Assembly (NCBI RefSeq): GCF_030696665.1
Contig: NZ_JAUYRV010000046.1
Coordinates: 372,001-436,000 of the forward strand
Direction of reading: 5' to 3'
DNA from: Novosphingobium sp.
Lineage (GTDB): Bacteria > Pseudomonadota > Alphaproteobacteria > Sphingomonadales > Sphingomonadaceae
DNA: 64,000 nt
Shown: positions 8,796 to 17,928 of the stretch, piece after piece
How positions within the stretch are numbered: the first letter of the stretch is position 1
Layout of the letters: each line of letters begins with the position of its first letter
Made by a program: the position numbers and the translations under genes
Notes under the pieces: generated by a model
What the model was told of the DNA's origin: nothing
What the model saw: the letters and a program-made list of their open reading frames with translations, nothing else
Database searches by the model: none

Positions 8796-9269
8796 TCAGG
8801 GCATGCGATAATGATCGGCCACCCGGTCCAGCGCGATGCGCAGCACCAGCTTGCCACTGCGTGCAGGCCAATCTAGCACCTTTTCCGCGGCCGGAAGCCC
8901 CTCGCCCGCACAGACAACGCGCCACAGGATGTCGGACAGACCTTTGCCCGCATCGGCAACGGCGGCATCGAAGCGCTGGCGCGCGGCAATCTGGCGCTCG
9001 CTTGCATTCAGGCCGCGATCACCGGTGCTGCTGATCCGCACGGCGTCCCAGCGCATAGTGACGGAAGGCGCGAGTTGCCCGCGTTCGTAGTCGGCGCGAA
9101 GGCGCTCTCCGGCATCGAACTGACGGTCGGTCAGGTGGCCGCGTGCGTGGAGCCAGGTGAGTGGCGATTCGGAGAGGTTGACGGTGACGGAGCGGGCGCT
9201 TGGGCCACAATCGGCGCTGCGCCGCGGGCCTTCCGGGGTCAATTCACGGGTTGCGAGCATGCGGGCCAA
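8796..9269 (-). CDS. DUF6456 domain protein
   Basis: Protein of 157 residues. ESPLTWLHARGHLTDRQFDAGERLRADYERGQLAPSVTMRW is the signature of DUF6456, an alphaproteobacterial domain often attached to or resembling a helix-turn-helix regulator. The C-terminus VVCAGEGLPAAEKVLDWPARSGKLVLRIALDRVADHY is also typical. The start is a TTG at 9269: an AGGAG lies 7 nt upstream of it but 16 nt from the alternative ATG at 9260. It is divergent from the XRE regulator at 9388. The function is not established; DNA binding is inferred only from the family. Confidence 0.8.
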   Translation of the reverse strand: MARMLATRELTPEGPRRSADCGPSARSVTVNLSESPLTWLHARGHLTDRQFDAGERLRADYERGQLAPSVTMRWDAVRISSTGDRGLNASERQIAARQRFDAAVADAGKGLSDILWRVVCAGEGLPAAEKVLDWPARSGKLVLRIALDRVADHYRMP

Positions 9270-9387
9270 GGACTGTCTCCTGCTGGGAACATGGGTGGAA
9301 CAAGCAAAGCACTTGCCTTGCCCCCGGCTTTGTAGGAAAGCGAAAAAACACCGTAGCGGTTAAACAGGCTCGAGAGATGACTGACGC

Positions 9388-9960
9388 ATGATCAATCGAA
9401 TTCGCGATATCCGTCGGCAAAAAGGCATGACGCTGGCCGATGTGGCGGCGCGCTGCGATCCGCCGACCACGGCGCAGACCATCGGGCGGCTTGAAACCGG
9501 CATGCGCAGCCTGTCGCTGACGTGGATGAACCGCATCGGGGCGGCGCTGGGTGTCGATCCGCAATTGCTGGTCAAGGCTGACGAGGAAAGCCCGGCGCGA
9601 CTGGTAGCCCGGTTTGGCGCACAAGGCGCAGAGGCTTTGGCCAAGCCGATGGATGCGATCCTGCCGGTGACGCTTGATGGATCGGCCCGGCTGATGGCGA
9701 TGGCAGTGGACGATAGCGCGGGCGAATACCGCGCTGGCGATCAGGTGTGGCTGCGGCAGATCGAGCCAGAGGACTTTGCGCGCGCGTTCAACCGCGATGT
9801 GCTGGCCCCCCGCCCCGGCGGACGCTTTGCCTTTGGTCGGTTGATCGACCAGCGCGATGGGCGCGTGGCCATTTTGCCACCCGGCCCCGGCCAGCGGCAG
9901 GTGGTGATTGATCGTCCGGTCTGGCTCGGCCTTGCCGAAATGCTTGTGCGCAAGCTCTGA
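9388..9960 (+). CDS. XRE-family transcriptional regulator with S24-like C-terminal domain
   Basis: Regulator of 190 residues. Residues 1-60 form a helix-turn-helix (IRDIRRQKGMTLADVAARC ... TIGRLETGMRSLSLTWMNRIGAALGV). The C-terminal region contains YRAGDQVWLRQ and a beta-rich segment reminiscent of the LexA/S24 fold. I see no clear Ser-Lys self-cleavage dyad, so autoproteolysis is not supported. It is divergent from the DUF6456 gene across a 118-bp region and is followed within 2 bp by the glycosyltransferase, which suggests cotranscription. Targets unknown. Confidence 0.85.
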   Translation: MINRIRDIRRQKGMTLADVAARCDPPTTAQTIGRLETGMRSLSLTWMNRIGAALGVDPQLLVKADEESPARLVARFGAQGAEALAKPMDAILPVTLDGSARLMAMAVDDSAGEYRAGDQVWLRQIEPEDFARAFNRDVLAPRPGGRFAFGRLIDQRDGRVAILPPGPGQRQVVIDRPVWLGLAEMLVRKL

Positions 9961-9962
9961 AC

Positions 9963-11150
9963 TTGAAGCGCCTGCTTTCAATCTCGACGCTGTACCCGGC
10001 GCCGGGCCGCGCCGGTTTCGGCCGCTTTGTTTCGCGCCAGATGGAGGCTCTGGCGGCGCGCGGCGATTGGGAGGTGACGGTGGTCAATCCCATCGGCAAG
10101 CCGCCTGTGCCGATGCAGCGCTACGCCGCGCTGGAGCAGATTCCGGAGGTAGCGCAGCAAGGCGAGGTGACCGTCCATCACCCGCGCTTTATGTTGGTGC
10201 CCGGAGTCTCGGGGCCGATCAATCCGTTCCTGATTGCCAGCGCCGTGTTGCCGCTGGCGCGCAAGCTCCATGCGGAAACACCGTTCGACATGGTCGATGC
10301 ACAGTTCTTCTATCCAGATGGGCCAGCCGCTGCGAAAGTGGCGCGAGCACTGGGCCTGCCGCTGGCGATAAAGGCGCGCGGATCAGACATTCATTTGTGG
10401 GGCGAAAAGGCGCTGGCGCGGCGGCAGATGCTGGCGGCGGCAGAACAGGCCTCGGCTCTGCTTTCGGTCTCGTGCGCTCTCGCCCGCGATATGGTGGCGA
10501 TGGGCATGCCCGAGACGCGGATTTCCGTTCATTACACCGGGCTGGACCGCGCACGCTTTCAGCCGCTGGAGCGCGAAGCGGCAAGGCAACTGATCTCGGC
10601 CATTCCGGCCATGCAGGTCTGGTCCGAAGGGCGGCTGCTGCTTTGCGTTGGCGCGCTGCTGGCAATCAAGGGACAGGCGTTGGCGATCCGCGCACTGGCG
10701 CTGCTGCCCGACGACGTGCAGTTGGCAATTGCCGGGACCGGAGCGGATGAACCCGTGCTGCGAAAGCTGGTGAGCCAGCTTGGCCTTGACGCGCGGGTGC
10801 AGTTTCTTGGGAGCGTGGAACATGACATGCTGCCGCATCTGTTGTGTGCAGCCGATGCGATGGTGCTGCCATCGGAGCGTGAAGGGCTGGCCAACGCATG
10901 GATCGAGGCTTTGGCCTGCGGAACGCCGGTAGTTATCCCCGATGTGGGCGGCGCGCGTGAGGTGGTGCAGGATGACAGCGCGGGCCGCATCGTGGCGCGC
11001 ACGCCCGAAGCCATTGCGCAGGGGGTGGCAGAGTTGCTCGCCAATCCACCCGGTCAAGCTGATGTTGCCGCAAATGCAGAACGGTTCAGCTGGGACGCCA
11101 ATGCAGCAGCGCTGGCGGAAATCTACACGAAAGCGGCGGAGAAGCACTGA
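9963..11150 (+). CDS. GT4-family glycosyltransferase
   Basis: Protein of 395 residues with the two-Rossmann GT-B organisation. The N-terminal half opens MKRLLSISTLYPAPGRAGFGRFVSRQMEALA. The nucleotide-sugar half contains LCVGALLAIKGQALAIRAL and the GT4 motif EREGLANAWIEALACGTPVVIPDVGG, whose EGLANAWIE stretch holds the conserved glutamates. The start is a TTG at 9963, two bases after the regulator's stop and without an obvious ribosome site, so expression may rely on coupling. No other sugar genes adjoin it, so donor and acceptor cannot be predicted. Family firm, substrate unknown. Confidence 0.85.
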   Translation: MKRLLSISTLYPAPGRAGFGRFVSRQMEALAARGDWEVTVVNPIGKPPVPMQRYAALEQIPEVAQQGEVTVHHPRFMLVPGVSGPINPFLIASAVLPLARKLHAETPFDMVDAQFFYPDGPAAAKVARALGLPLAIKARGSDIHLWGEKALARRQMLAAAEQASALLSVSCALARDMVAMGMPETRISVHYTGLDRARFQPLEREAARQLISAIPAMQVWSEGRLLLCVGALLAIKGQALAIRALALLPDDVQLAIAGTGADEPVLRKLVSQLGLDARVQFLGSVEHDMLPHLLCAADAMVLPSEREGLANAWIEALACGTPVVIPDVGGAREVVQDDSAGRIVARTPEAIAQGVAELLANPPGQADVAANAERFSWDANAAALAEIYTKAAEKH

Positions 11151-11186
11151 GCTTCCCCGCCGCATTTCAAGCAACAGTTTGGGAGA

Positions 11187-12164
11187 TCACGCCCCTTCGC
11201 GCGTCAGCCGTTCCTGCTTTTCCATTGCCGTTTCGGTGGGCACGAAGCTGTTCGGATTGACCTTCAGCCAGATCAGGATGGGCGCGGCCATATAGACAGA
11301 ACTGTAAGTGCCGACGAAGATGCCCAGCGTGATGGCAGCGGTGAAGCCGAAGATCACATCAGGGCCGAGCAGCAGCAATGCCAGCAGCGTAATCAGCATC
11401 GACAGGGACGTAACGATGGTGCGCGCCAGCGTCTCGTTCACCGAAAGATCGAGCAGTTCGGGCATCGGCATCTTGCGGAACTTCTTCATGTTCTCGCGGA
11501 TGCGGTCGTAGACCACGATGGTGTCGTTCAGCGAATAGCCGATCAGCGTTAGCAGCGCAGCGACGATGTTGAGATCGAACTCCATGCCCGTCAGCGCGAA
11601 CAGCCCCAGCGTCAGCGTCACGTCGTGGACGAGTGCGAACAGCGCGCCGACGCCGAACTGCCATTCAAAGCGCAGCCAGATATAGGCCGCCACCGCCAGC
11701 GATGCGAAGCCGAGCGCCTTGAACGCATCCCAGCCGAGTTCCTTCGACACCTTGCCTGAAACCGAATCGACCCCATCGATCCGCGCGTCTGTGTGGTTCT
11801 TCTTGATGTCGGTGGTGATCGTGCGCGCCATCTTGTCAGACAGGGCGGCATCGCCTTCAGCGCCTTCTGGCAGCTTCATGCGGATCGAAATTTCGTTCGG
11901 CTTGCCGAAGCGCTGGATCACCGGTTCGCCATAGCCCAGCTTGGCAACCTGTTCGCGCAGTTCGACCACGGGCGCTTCGGCGCTGCGTTCAAAGGTCACG
12001 CGGATCATCTGGCCGCCGATGAAATCGACGCCAAGATTGAGACCCTTGGTCGCCACCAACCCCAGCGATGCCGCCATCAGGATGATGCTGACCACATAGA
12101 ACGGCACGCGCCACTTGAGGAAGTGGATGTTGGTGTTGTCCGGGACGAGCTTGAGGAGTTTCAT
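11187..12164 (-). CDS. secF: Protein translocase subunit SecF
   Basis: Inner-membrane partner of SecD that uses the proton gradient to help pull secretory proteins through SecYEG. At 325 residues it is of normal length, with a first TM segment (PFYVVSIILMAASLGLVA), a periplasmic loop (LNLGVDFIGGQMIRVTF) and the RND-type membrane block, including ALLTLIGYSLNDTIVVYDRIREN. An AGAGGAGG lies about 7 nt before the ATG. It begins 15 bp after secD and completes the yajC-secD-secF operon. The assignment is certain. Confidence 0.97.
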   Translation of the reverse strand: MKLLKLVPDNTNIHFLKWRVPFYVVSIILMAASLGLVATKGLNLGVDFIGGQMIRVTFERSAEAPVVELREQVAKLGYGEPVIQRFGKPNEISIRMKLPEGAEGDAALSDKMARTITTDIKKNHTDARIDGVDSVSGKVSKELGWDAFKALGFASLAVAAYIWLRFEWQFGVGALFALVHDVTLTLGLFALTGMEFDLNIVAALLTLIGYSLNDTIVVYDRIRENMKKFRKMPMPELLDLSVNETLARTIVTSLSMLITLLALLLLGPDVIFGFTAAITLGIFVGTYSSVYMAAPILIWLKVNPNSFVPTETAMEKQERLTREGA

Positions 12165-12179
12165 GTCTGTTGCCTCCTC

Positions 12180-13787
12180 TTACAGGGCGATTTCGGTGGG
12201 ACGGGCGCGGCGGAGCCATTGCGCTACCCACAGGCGGGTCAGCGTGACGGCGGTGAACACCGAGGTGGCAATGCCGATCATCAGCACGACCGCAAAGCCC
12301 TTTACCGGGCCGGAGCCGAACGCGAACATCAGCACTGCGGCAATCACGTTGGTGATGTTGGCATCGAAAATCGCGCGACTGGCTTCCTTGTAGCCCAGTT
12401 CCACCGCCTGCACGACCTTGCGCCCGCGATGGCGTTCTTCGCGGATACGTTCGTTGATCAGCACGTTGGCATCCACCGCCGCGCCAATGGTCAGCACGAA
12501 ACCGGCAATGCCCGGCAGGGTCAGCGTGGTGCCGATAATGCCCATGATGCCCAGGATCATGATAACGTTGATGAATACCGCAAGGTTGGCATAGACGCCA
12601 AAGCGGCCATACGTGATCAGGATGAACACCGCGAGCGCCAGCGTGCCGACCCCCATCGCGATCATGCCCTTGCGGATCGAATCCGCGCCAAGGTCTGGCC
12701 CAACGGTGCGCTCTTCCACGACCTTCAGATCAACCGGCAACGCGCCCGAACGCAGCGAGATTGCCAGCGCATTGGCGCTTTCGGTGGTGAAACTGCCCGA
12801 GATAATCGCGCTGCCACCAAGGATCGGCTCATTGATGGTCGGCGCGGACAGCACCTTGCCATCAAGGATGATCGCAAACTGCTTGCCGGTGTTCTGCGTA
12901 GTCAGCTTGGCGAATTTCGCCCCGCCTTCGGTGTTGAAGGTGATGTTGACGACCGGTTCGTTGTTCTGCTGGTTGTTGCTCTGCTGTGCATTGGTCAACT
13001 GATCGCCGCGAATGCCGCCAAGGCGCTTTACCGCGATGGTCGGCACGCCGCCGCCTGCCGCTGGGCTGGCGAAAGGCACGATCTCACTACCTGGAGGCGC
13101 AATGCCCTGCGCCACGTCAGACGGAAGTGCGGTGGTATCGACCAGCTTGAATTCGAGCTTGGCGGTCTGGCCCAGCAGGTTCTTGAGCGCCTGCGGGTCT
13201 TGCAGGCCCGGCACCTGGACGACGATACGCGTAGGGCCGGAGCGGATGATCGTCGGTTCCTTGGTGCCCAGCGCGTCAATACGCTTGCGCACGACCTCAA
13301 CCGCCGTGTCCATTGCCTGCGTTACCGCTTGATTGACCCCCGCCTCGGTCGGTTTGAGCACGAAGCGGTTGCCATCGACAACATTGATGTCCCAATCGCG
13401 CTGGCCGGTGAGGCCCGCTCCATTGGTCAGCGGCAGCACCGCTTCCCGCACGGCATCGACCTGCGAAGGCTCGGCAACAACGAAAGTCAGCGCGCCATCA
13501 CGGTTCGAAATGTCGCTGATGCGGATGCCCTTGCCATCCTGCTTCAGCTTGTTCCGGACCGATTCCTCCATCCCTTCGATGCGCTGTTGGCGCACCTGGC
13601 TCGGATCTGCTTCAAGCAGAATGTGGCTGCCACCTGCAAGATCAAGCCCAAGGTTGATCTTCGGTTCGGGCAGCGAGGAAGGCCAGGCAAGGCCCATCGT
13701 GGAAGTGAGCGAGGGGATCGCGGCCGCGACGCAGACCAGCGTCACGAACCAGAGCCAGATCACCTTCCAGCGCGGAAAATCGAGCAT
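12180..13787 (-). CDS. secD: Protein translocase subunit SecD
   Basis: Inner-membrane protein of 535 residues acting with SecF in the late step of Sec-dependent export. An N-terminal TM segment (WLWFVTLVCVAAAIPSL) is followed by the large periplasmic domains, which begin with LGLDLAGGSHILLEAD. The C-terminal RND block includes GAAVDANVLINERIREE, which holds the conserved membrane Asp residues. It lies between yajC (27 bp upstream) and secF, in the canonical order. Translation starts at ATG 13787. Nothing unusual is seen. Confidence 0.97.
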   Translation of the reverse strand: MLDFPRWKVIWLWFVTLVCVAAAIPSLTSTMGLAWPSSLPEPKINLGLDLAGGSHILLEADPSQVRQQRIEGMEESVRNKLKQDGKGIRISDISNRDGALTFVVAEPSQVDAVREAVLPLTNGAGLTGQRDWDINVVDGNRFVLKPTEAGVNQAVTQAMDTAVEVVRKRIDALGTKEPTIIRSGPTRIVVQVPGLQDPQALKNLLGQTAKLEFKLVDTTALPSDVAQGIAPPGSEIVPFASPAAGGGVPTIAVKRLGGIRGDQLTNAQQSNNQQNNEPVVNITFNTEGGAKFAKLTTQNTGKQFAIILDGKVLSAPTINEPILGGSAIISGSFTTESANALAISLRSGALPVDLKVVEERTVGPDLGADSIRKGMIAMGVGTLALAVFILITYGRFGVYANLAVFINVIMILGIMGIIGTTLTLPGIAGFVLTIGAAVDANVLINERIREERHRGRKVVQAVELGYKEASRAIFDANITNVIAAVLMFAFGSGPVKGFAVVLMIGIATSVFTAVTLTRLWVAQWLRRARPTEIAL

Positions 13788-13814
13788 GGGCGGGCAGCTT
13801 TCAGGTAAATTGAA

Positions 13815-14144
13815 TCAGTCGTTGGCAGGTGCGGAACCAGTCGGCGGCACGATATCACCAATGGTGGCGCGCACGGCCTTGACCTTTACGTTCGGGCCAA
13901 GCTCCAGTTCGGCGTAGTGATCGTCCAGCTTGATCACCTTTCCGATCAACCCACCTGCGGTGACGACCATATCGCCCTTCTTCATCGCGGCGATCTTGGC
14001 CTTGTGCTCTTTCTGCTGCCGCATCTGCGGACGCAGGATCAGGAACCAGAAAATGAAACCCATCGCAACGAGCGGCAGGAAGCTCATCCAGGCGGGAGGC
14101 TGGCCGGAACTGGTAGCGGCGGCGGAGAGAGTGCTAAACATCAT
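13815..14144 (-). CDS. yajC: Sec translocon accessory subunit YajC
   Basis: Small membrane protein of 109 residues that accompanies SecDF. One TM segment (LPLVAMGFIFWFLILRPQ) is followed by the family signature RPQMRQQKEHKAKIAAMKKGDMVVTAGGLIGKV. It is the first gene of the yajC-secD-secF operon and starts at ATG 14144, with a second ATG three bases inside the first codon pair. The divergent tRNA-Pro lies about 220 bp away. Confidence 0.96.
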   Translation of the reverse strand: MMFSTLSAAATSSGQPPAWMSFLPLVAMGFIFWFLILRPQMRQQKEHKAKIAAMKKGDMVVTAGGLIGKVIKLDDHYAELELGPNVKVKAVRATIGDIVPPTGSAPAND

Positions 14145-14319
14145 GGGTCCGTTTCTGGGATCGCATCGGCAGGATTACAACCGCGCAGGCTGCGGTTTCC
14201 CCGCAAAATCCTGCGCCAGTTGGATTGATGGGGGCGGTTAGCAGGTTGACAGATGCAAGGCAATGAATGCCCGGATTGAGCATCAGCCGCAATTCAAGAC
14301 CCGTTCGGCAATCGGGCGC

Positions 14320-14348
14320 TTGCCTTCCTGAAAATGGCTGCCTATAGG
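14320..14348 (+). promoter_or_regulatory. sigma70-type promoter of tRNA-Pro
   Basis: TTGCCT (14320-14325) and TATAGG (14343-14348) are separated by exactly 17 bp. They end 12 bp before the first base of the tRNA, the expected geometry for a strong tRNA promoter. Confidence 0.75.
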
Positions 14349-14360
14349 CGCGCTTCCGGT

Positions 14361-14437
14361 CGGGACGTAGCGCAGCCTGGTAGCGCATCACACTGGGGGT
14401 GTGGGGGTCGGAGGTTCGAATCCTCTCGTCCCGACCA
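14361..14437 (+). tRNA. tRNA-Pro (anticodon GGG)
   Basis: 77-nt cloverleaf. The acceptor stem CGGGACG pairs with CGTCCCG, the discriminator is A, and CCA is encoded. The D arm is GCGC/GCGC. The anticodon stem TCACA/TGTGG carries the loop CTGGGGG, giving anticodon GGG (reads CCC and CCU). The T arm has GAGG-TTCGAAT-CCTC. No duplicated 3' end was found nearby, so there is no sign that it serves as an occupied integration site. Confidence 0.97.
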
Positions 14438-14463
14438 ATTTCAAGCCAATCTCAAGATTGCTC

Positions 14464-14498
14464 AAAAGGCCCGGCGCATCGGCGTTCCGGGCCTTTTT
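14464..14498 (+). terminator. Rho-independent terminator of tRNA-Pro
   Basis: Stem AAAGGCCCGG / CCGGGCCTTTTT with a GC-rich inner loop and a T run, starting about 27 bp after the tRNA. Confidence 0.8.
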
Positions 14499-14573
14499 GC
14501 TGGAAAGCATTTTCCTACACGAACCGATATGGTTACATGCCTTCGCGTCCCACATCTTGAAAGGACGCATCTC

Positions 14574-14987
14574 ATGGGCATTCTTGAAGCACTGATTTCC
14601 CCCATCTCGACGATCATCGACAAGGTCATTCCTGACAAGGAAGCACGCGACCGGGCCAAGCTGGAACTGCTGAAGCTGGAGGGCTCGCAGGAACTGGAGC
14701 AGATCCGCACGCGCATGTCTGCGATTGTTGCCGAGGCCAATTCCACCGACCCGTGGACCAGCCGTGCACGACCCGGCTTTCTATATGTCATGTACATCAT
14801 GATCCTGTGGGCGCTGCCGATGGGGCTGATCGCGGCATTTCGTCCCGAAGCCGCCAAGGGCATCGCGGCGGGCATCAACGCCTATCTGGGTGGGCTGCCA
14901 GAGCCGCTCTACGCGCTCTTCGGCACGGGATACCTTGGTTACACGGCCGCGCGGCAATGGGGCAAGACCAAGGGCAGTGATCGCTAA
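14574..14987 (+). CDS. Holin-like protein (three-TM holin for gene-transfer release)
   Basis: Protein of 137 residues resembling the 'holin of 3TMs, for gene-transfer release' family associated with alphaproteobacterial gene transfer agents. A charged N-terminal helix (SPISTIIDKVIPDKEARDRAKLELLKLE) is followed by STDPWTSRARPGFLYVMYIMILWALPMG and further hydrophobic segments, ending in YTAARQWGKTKG. The ATG at 14574 is preceded by AAAGGA with good spacing; an upstream in-frame extension would run through the tRNA. No phage or GTA structural gene adjoins it, so it is either a dispersed GTA lysis component or a remnant. Family likely, role inferred. Confidence 0.75.
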   Translation: MGILEALISPISTIIDKVIPDKEARDRAKLELLKLEGSQELEQIRTRMSAIVAEANSTDPWTSRARPGFLYVMYIMILWALPMGLIAAFRPEAAKGIAAGINAYLGGLPEPLYALFGTGYLGYTAARQWGKTKGSDR

Positions 14988-15100
14988 GCGCGCTGCGGTT
15001 TGGTTAGTTTTCGGTAACCTCCCTTTGGTACACCCTCGCAATGATCAACCGATCCGCACATAGAGAATCGCCTTCGGGCAAAAGCAGCGGCGGGCGGCGC

Positions 15101-15403
15101 ATGCGCACCGTCCCCGCTCTCCTCATGCTTTCGCTTGCGCTCGCCGGCTGCGGCAAGGCGTCGGAAGAGGAGAAACTCGACGCGCGCCTTTCCGAGATGG
15201 AAAAGAAGGTCGAGGCCGCCGACAAGCGCTCGCGTCAGGCGATTAGCCTGGCCGCGCAGCCCGGTTCAGCGCCGCTCCCGGATGCAGGTGGTGAGCCGAC
15301 ATTCGATGATGGCGGCGAAGGCTTTGACACCGGCGGCGACAGCGACATGGGCGAAAGCCAGGACGGCGTGCCCCCACCGCCGCCAATCGGGCCGGAAGGC
15401 TGA
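15101..15403 (+). CDS. Small putative lipoprotein
   Basis: Protein of 100 residues with a lipoprotein signal, MRTVPALLMLSLALAGC, whose Cys17 follows an LALAG lipobox. The mature part has a short coiled coil (EEEKLDARLSEMEKKVEAADKRSRQAI) and then a Gly/Asp/Pro-rich, probably disordered tail ending PPPPPIGPEG. The start at 15101 is chosen because it puts the signal at the N-terminus; an in-frame ATG at 15041 would add 20 basic residues. It lies upstream of aroQ on the same strand. It is recognisable only as a lipoprotein and its function is unknown. Confidence 0.65.
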   Translation: MRTVPALLMLSLALAGCGKASEEEKLDARLSEMEKKVEAADKRSRQAISLAAQPGSAPLPDAGGEPTFDDGGEGFDTGGDSDMGESQDGVPPPPPIGPEG

Positions 15404-15478
15404 TCCCGCACCGCGCAGACTTGCACAAGCTTTGGCAATGACTATCACGGCCCCCGATCATGCTATCGGGGAAATGCC

Positions 15479-15931
15479 ATGACTGAGCCTGCCACGTCCA
15501 TCGCGACGGTCTATGTGCTGAACGGGCCTAATCTCAACCTTCTGGGGCTGCGCGAGCCGGAGATCTATGGCTCGCAGACGCTCGACGATATTGCCGGGAT
15601 GCTGGAAGACCGGGGCCGCGAATTGGGCCTTGAGATCGACATGCGCCAGTCCAACCACGAGGGCCACCTTGTGGACTGGCTGCATGAAGCACAGGCCGAA
15701 GGTGCAAAAGCGGTGCTGATCAACGCCGGTGCCTACACCCACACGTCGGTCGCAATCCATGATGCGATCAAGTCGATAAAAGTGCCTGTGATTGAAGTCC
15801 ACCTGTCCAACCCTCACAAGCGCGAGGAGTTTCGGCACAAATCCTATGTCGGGATGGCCGCACTCGGCACAGTGTGCGGTTTCGGTGCGAACAGCTATCT
15901 GGTCGCTTTGGACGCAGTTTCGCGGCTCTGA
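15479..15931 (+). CDS. aroQ: 3-dehydroquinate dehydratase, type II
   Basis: Shikimate-pathway enzyme converting 3-dehydroquinate to 3-dehydroshikimate; the type II form is a cytoplasmic dodecamer. It has 150 residues with the type II motifs [17 protein letters not shown] (catalytic Tyr), [25 protein letters not shown] and [17 protein letters not shown]. It sits directly upstream of accB-accC, an arrangement common in proteobacteria, and is probably in the same transcription unit. The assignment is certain. Confidence 0.97.
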   Translation: MTEPATSIATVYVLNGPNLNLLGLREPEIYGSQTLDDIAGMLEDRGRELGLEIDMRQSNHEGHLVDWLHEAQAEGAKAVLINAGAYTHTSVAIHDAIKSIKVPVIEVHLSNPHKREEFRHKSYVGMAALGTVCGFGANSYLVALDAVSRL

Positions 15932-16031
15932 AGCCAGCGTTTTCCACGTTCCACGCCCCATAGCACTTGCCAGCCCGCCACCTTGCGGGCATGGCGCGAG
16001 GCTAGAATCCATACCCCGCGAGGAAATACCA

Positions 16032-16511
16032 ATGGGTCACGAACGCGGCGACAAAGCCGACAACATGGCAATCGACAGCAAGCTGGTGCGCGAACTGGCT
16101 GAACTTCTTGCAGAAACCGGACTGTCCGAAATCGAAGTAGAAGACGGCGAACGCAAGATCCGCGTCGCCCGCCAATTGACCGCAGCGCCGGTTGCCCAAG
16201 TGGCGGTTGCTGCGCCTGCACCCGTTGCGGCGGCTGCGCCCGTCGCAGCTGCTGCCCCTGCACCGGCAGAGGTCAACGCCAATGCCGTCAAATCGCCGAT
16301 GGTCGGCACTTGCTACCTTGCCGCCGAACCAAGCGCGCCCAACTTTGTTTCGGTGGGCCAGACGGTGAAGGCAGGCGAAACCCTGCTCATTATCGAGGCG
16401 ATGAAAGTGATGAACCCGATCACCGCGCCTGCCGCCGGTGTGGTTCAGGCCATCCTCGTCGAAAACGCGCAGCCGGTCGAATTTGACCAGCCGCTGGTCG
16501 TGATCGCGTAA
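16032..16511 (+). CDS. accB: Acetyl-CoA carboxylase biotin carboxyl carrier protein
   Basis: Carrier subunit of acetyl-CoA carboxylase, the first step of fatty-acid synthesis. It has 159 residues: an N-terminal domain ([32 protein letters not shown]), an Ala/Pro/Val-rich flexible linker, and a C-terminal biotinyl domain with the modified lysine in EAMKVMN. A GAGG site precedes the ATG at 16032. The stop is 10 bp from accC, so the two are cotranscribed. Certain. Confidence 0.97.
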   Translation: MGHERGDKADNMAIDSKLVRELAELLAETGLSEIEVEDGERKIRVARQLTAAPVAQVAVAAPAPVAAAAPVAAAAPAPAEVNANAVKSPMVGTCYLAAEPSAPNFVSVGQTVKAGETLLIIEAMKVMNPITAPAAGVVQAILVENAQPVEFDQPLVVIA

Positions 16512-16521
16512 GGGCGCGCAA

Positions 16522-17868
16522 ATGGCCATTAAGCGCCTGCTTATCGCCAATCGCGGCGAAATCGCGTTGCGCATTCATCGCGCTGCGCACGAAATGGGGA
16601 TCGAGACGGTCGCGGTGCATTCCACCGCCGACGCCGATGCCATGCACGTGCGGCTGGCAGACCATGCGGTCTGCATCGGCCCGCCAGCAGCCAAGGATAG
16701 CTACCTCAACGTAGCGGCGATCATTTCGGCGGCGGAAATCACGCATGCCGATGCGATCCACCCCGGCTACGGCTTCCTTTCGGAAAACGCCAAGTTCGCC
16801 GAGATCGTCGAAGCGCACGACATCACGTGGATCGGCCCGAAGCCTGAACATATCCGCACGATGGGTGACAAGATTGAGGCCAAGCGCACTGCCGGTGCGC
16901 TCGGCTTGCCGCTGGTCCCCGGATCGGACGGCGCAGTCTCGGATATTACCGAAGCCAAGGCGATTGCCGAAGCCGCAGGCTATCCGGTGATCATCAAGGC
17001 TGCATCGGGCGGCGGCGGACGCGGCATGAAGGTCTGCAACGGCCCTGACGAACTGGAAACACTGATCCAGCAGGCCGGGACCGAAGCCAAGGCCGCGTTC
17101 GGCGATGCCACTGTCTATATCGAGAAGTACCTCGGCAACCCGCGGCACATCGAATTCCAGATCTTTGGCGATGGCAACGGCAACGCAATCCATTTGGGCG
17201 AGCGTGACTGTTCGCTGCAACGCCGCCATCAAAAGGTGCTTGAAGAAGCGCCCTCGCCCGTCATTTCCGCCGAAGAGCGGGATCGCATGGGCGGCATTGT
17301 GGCCAAGGCAATGGCCGACATGGGCTATCGCGGTGCTGGCACCATCGAGTTCCTTTGGGAAAACGGCGAGTTCTACTTCATCGAGATGAACACCCGCCTG
17401 CAGGTGGAACATCCGGTCACCGAAGCGATCACTGGCGTTGACCTTGTGCGCGAACAGATCCGCATTGCCGATGGCAAGCCGCTCTCGGTCAAACAGGAAG
17501 AGATCGAGTTCAAGGGCCACGCGATCGAGTGCCGCATCAACGCGGAAGACCCGTTCACTTTCGCGCCCTCGCCCGGTCTGGTGAAGAGCTATCACGCAGC
17601 GGGCGGCATGCATGTGCGCGTCGATTCGGGGCTATACGCCGGGTACAAGATCCCGCCGTACTATGACTCGATGATCGCCAAGCTGATTGTCTATGGCCGC
17701 ACGCGCGAAGGCTGCATCATGCGGCTGAAGCGTGCGCTGTCGGAAATGGTGATCGAAGGCCCCAAAACCTCGATCCCGCTGCACCAGCGCCTGCTGAATC
17801 AGCCCGATTTCTTGAGCGGCGATTATTCGATCAAGTGGCTGGAAGAATGGATGGCGAAGGACGCCTGA
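16522..17868 (+). CDS. accC: Acetyl-CoA carboxylase, biotin carboxylase subunit
   Basis: ATP-dependent carboxylation of the biotin on AccB. At 448 residues it has the normal three-part ATP-grasp layout: N-terminal [27 protein letters not shown] (the ANRGEIA motif), the glycine-rich ATP loop [16 protein letters not shown], and the catalytic region [16 protein letters not shown]. The C-terminal domain contains ECRINAEDP. It is downstream of accB and followed by a strong terminator. Certain. Confidence 0.98.
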   Translation: MAIKRLLIANRGEIALRIHRAAHEMGIETVAVHSTADADAMHVRLADHAVCIGPPAAKDSYLNVAAIISAAEITHADAIHPGYGFLSENAKFAEIVEAHDITWIGPKPEHIRTMGDKIEAKRTAGALGLPLVPGSDGAVSDITEAKAIAEAAGYPVIIKAASGGGGRGMKVCNGPDELETLIQQAGTEAKAAFGDATVYIEKYLGNPRHIEFQIFGDGNGNAIHLGERDCSLQRRHQKVLEEAPSPVISAEERDRMGGIVAKAMADMGYRGAGTIEFLWENGEFYFIEMNTRLQVEHPVTEAITGVDLVREQIRIADGKPLSVKQEEIEFKGHAIECRINAEDPFTFAPSPGLVKSYHAAGGMHVRVDSGLYAGYKIPPYYDSMIAKLIVYGRTREGCIMRLKRALSEMVIEGPKTSIPLHQRLLNQPDFLSGDYSIKWLEEWMAKDA

Positions 17869-17888
17869 TTTTCCTGCTCTATCAAATG

Positions 17889-17919
17889 AAAAAGCCCCCG
17901 AATTTCGGGGGCTTTTTTG
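17889..17919. terminator. Terminator after accBC, probably bidirectional
   Basis: AAAAAGCCCCCGAA-TTT-CGGGGGCTTTTTT: an A-run, GC stem and T-run on both strands, placed between the convergent accC and the 77-residue ORF at 17929. Confidence 0.9.
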
Positions 17920-17928
17920 TGCCGTCGA

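Noticed and set aside
11793..13808. 671-codon open frame on the plus strand
   Set aside because: Antisense shadow of secD and secF. The product is His/Arg/Asp-rich with no domain, while the opposite strand has canonical Sec proteins.
14361..14987. Integrated element at tRNA-Pro
   Set aside because: No integrase, no duplicated tRNA 3' end within the following sequence, and ordinary composition.
16420..17613. 397-codon open frame on the minus strand
   Set aside because: Antisense shadow of accC.
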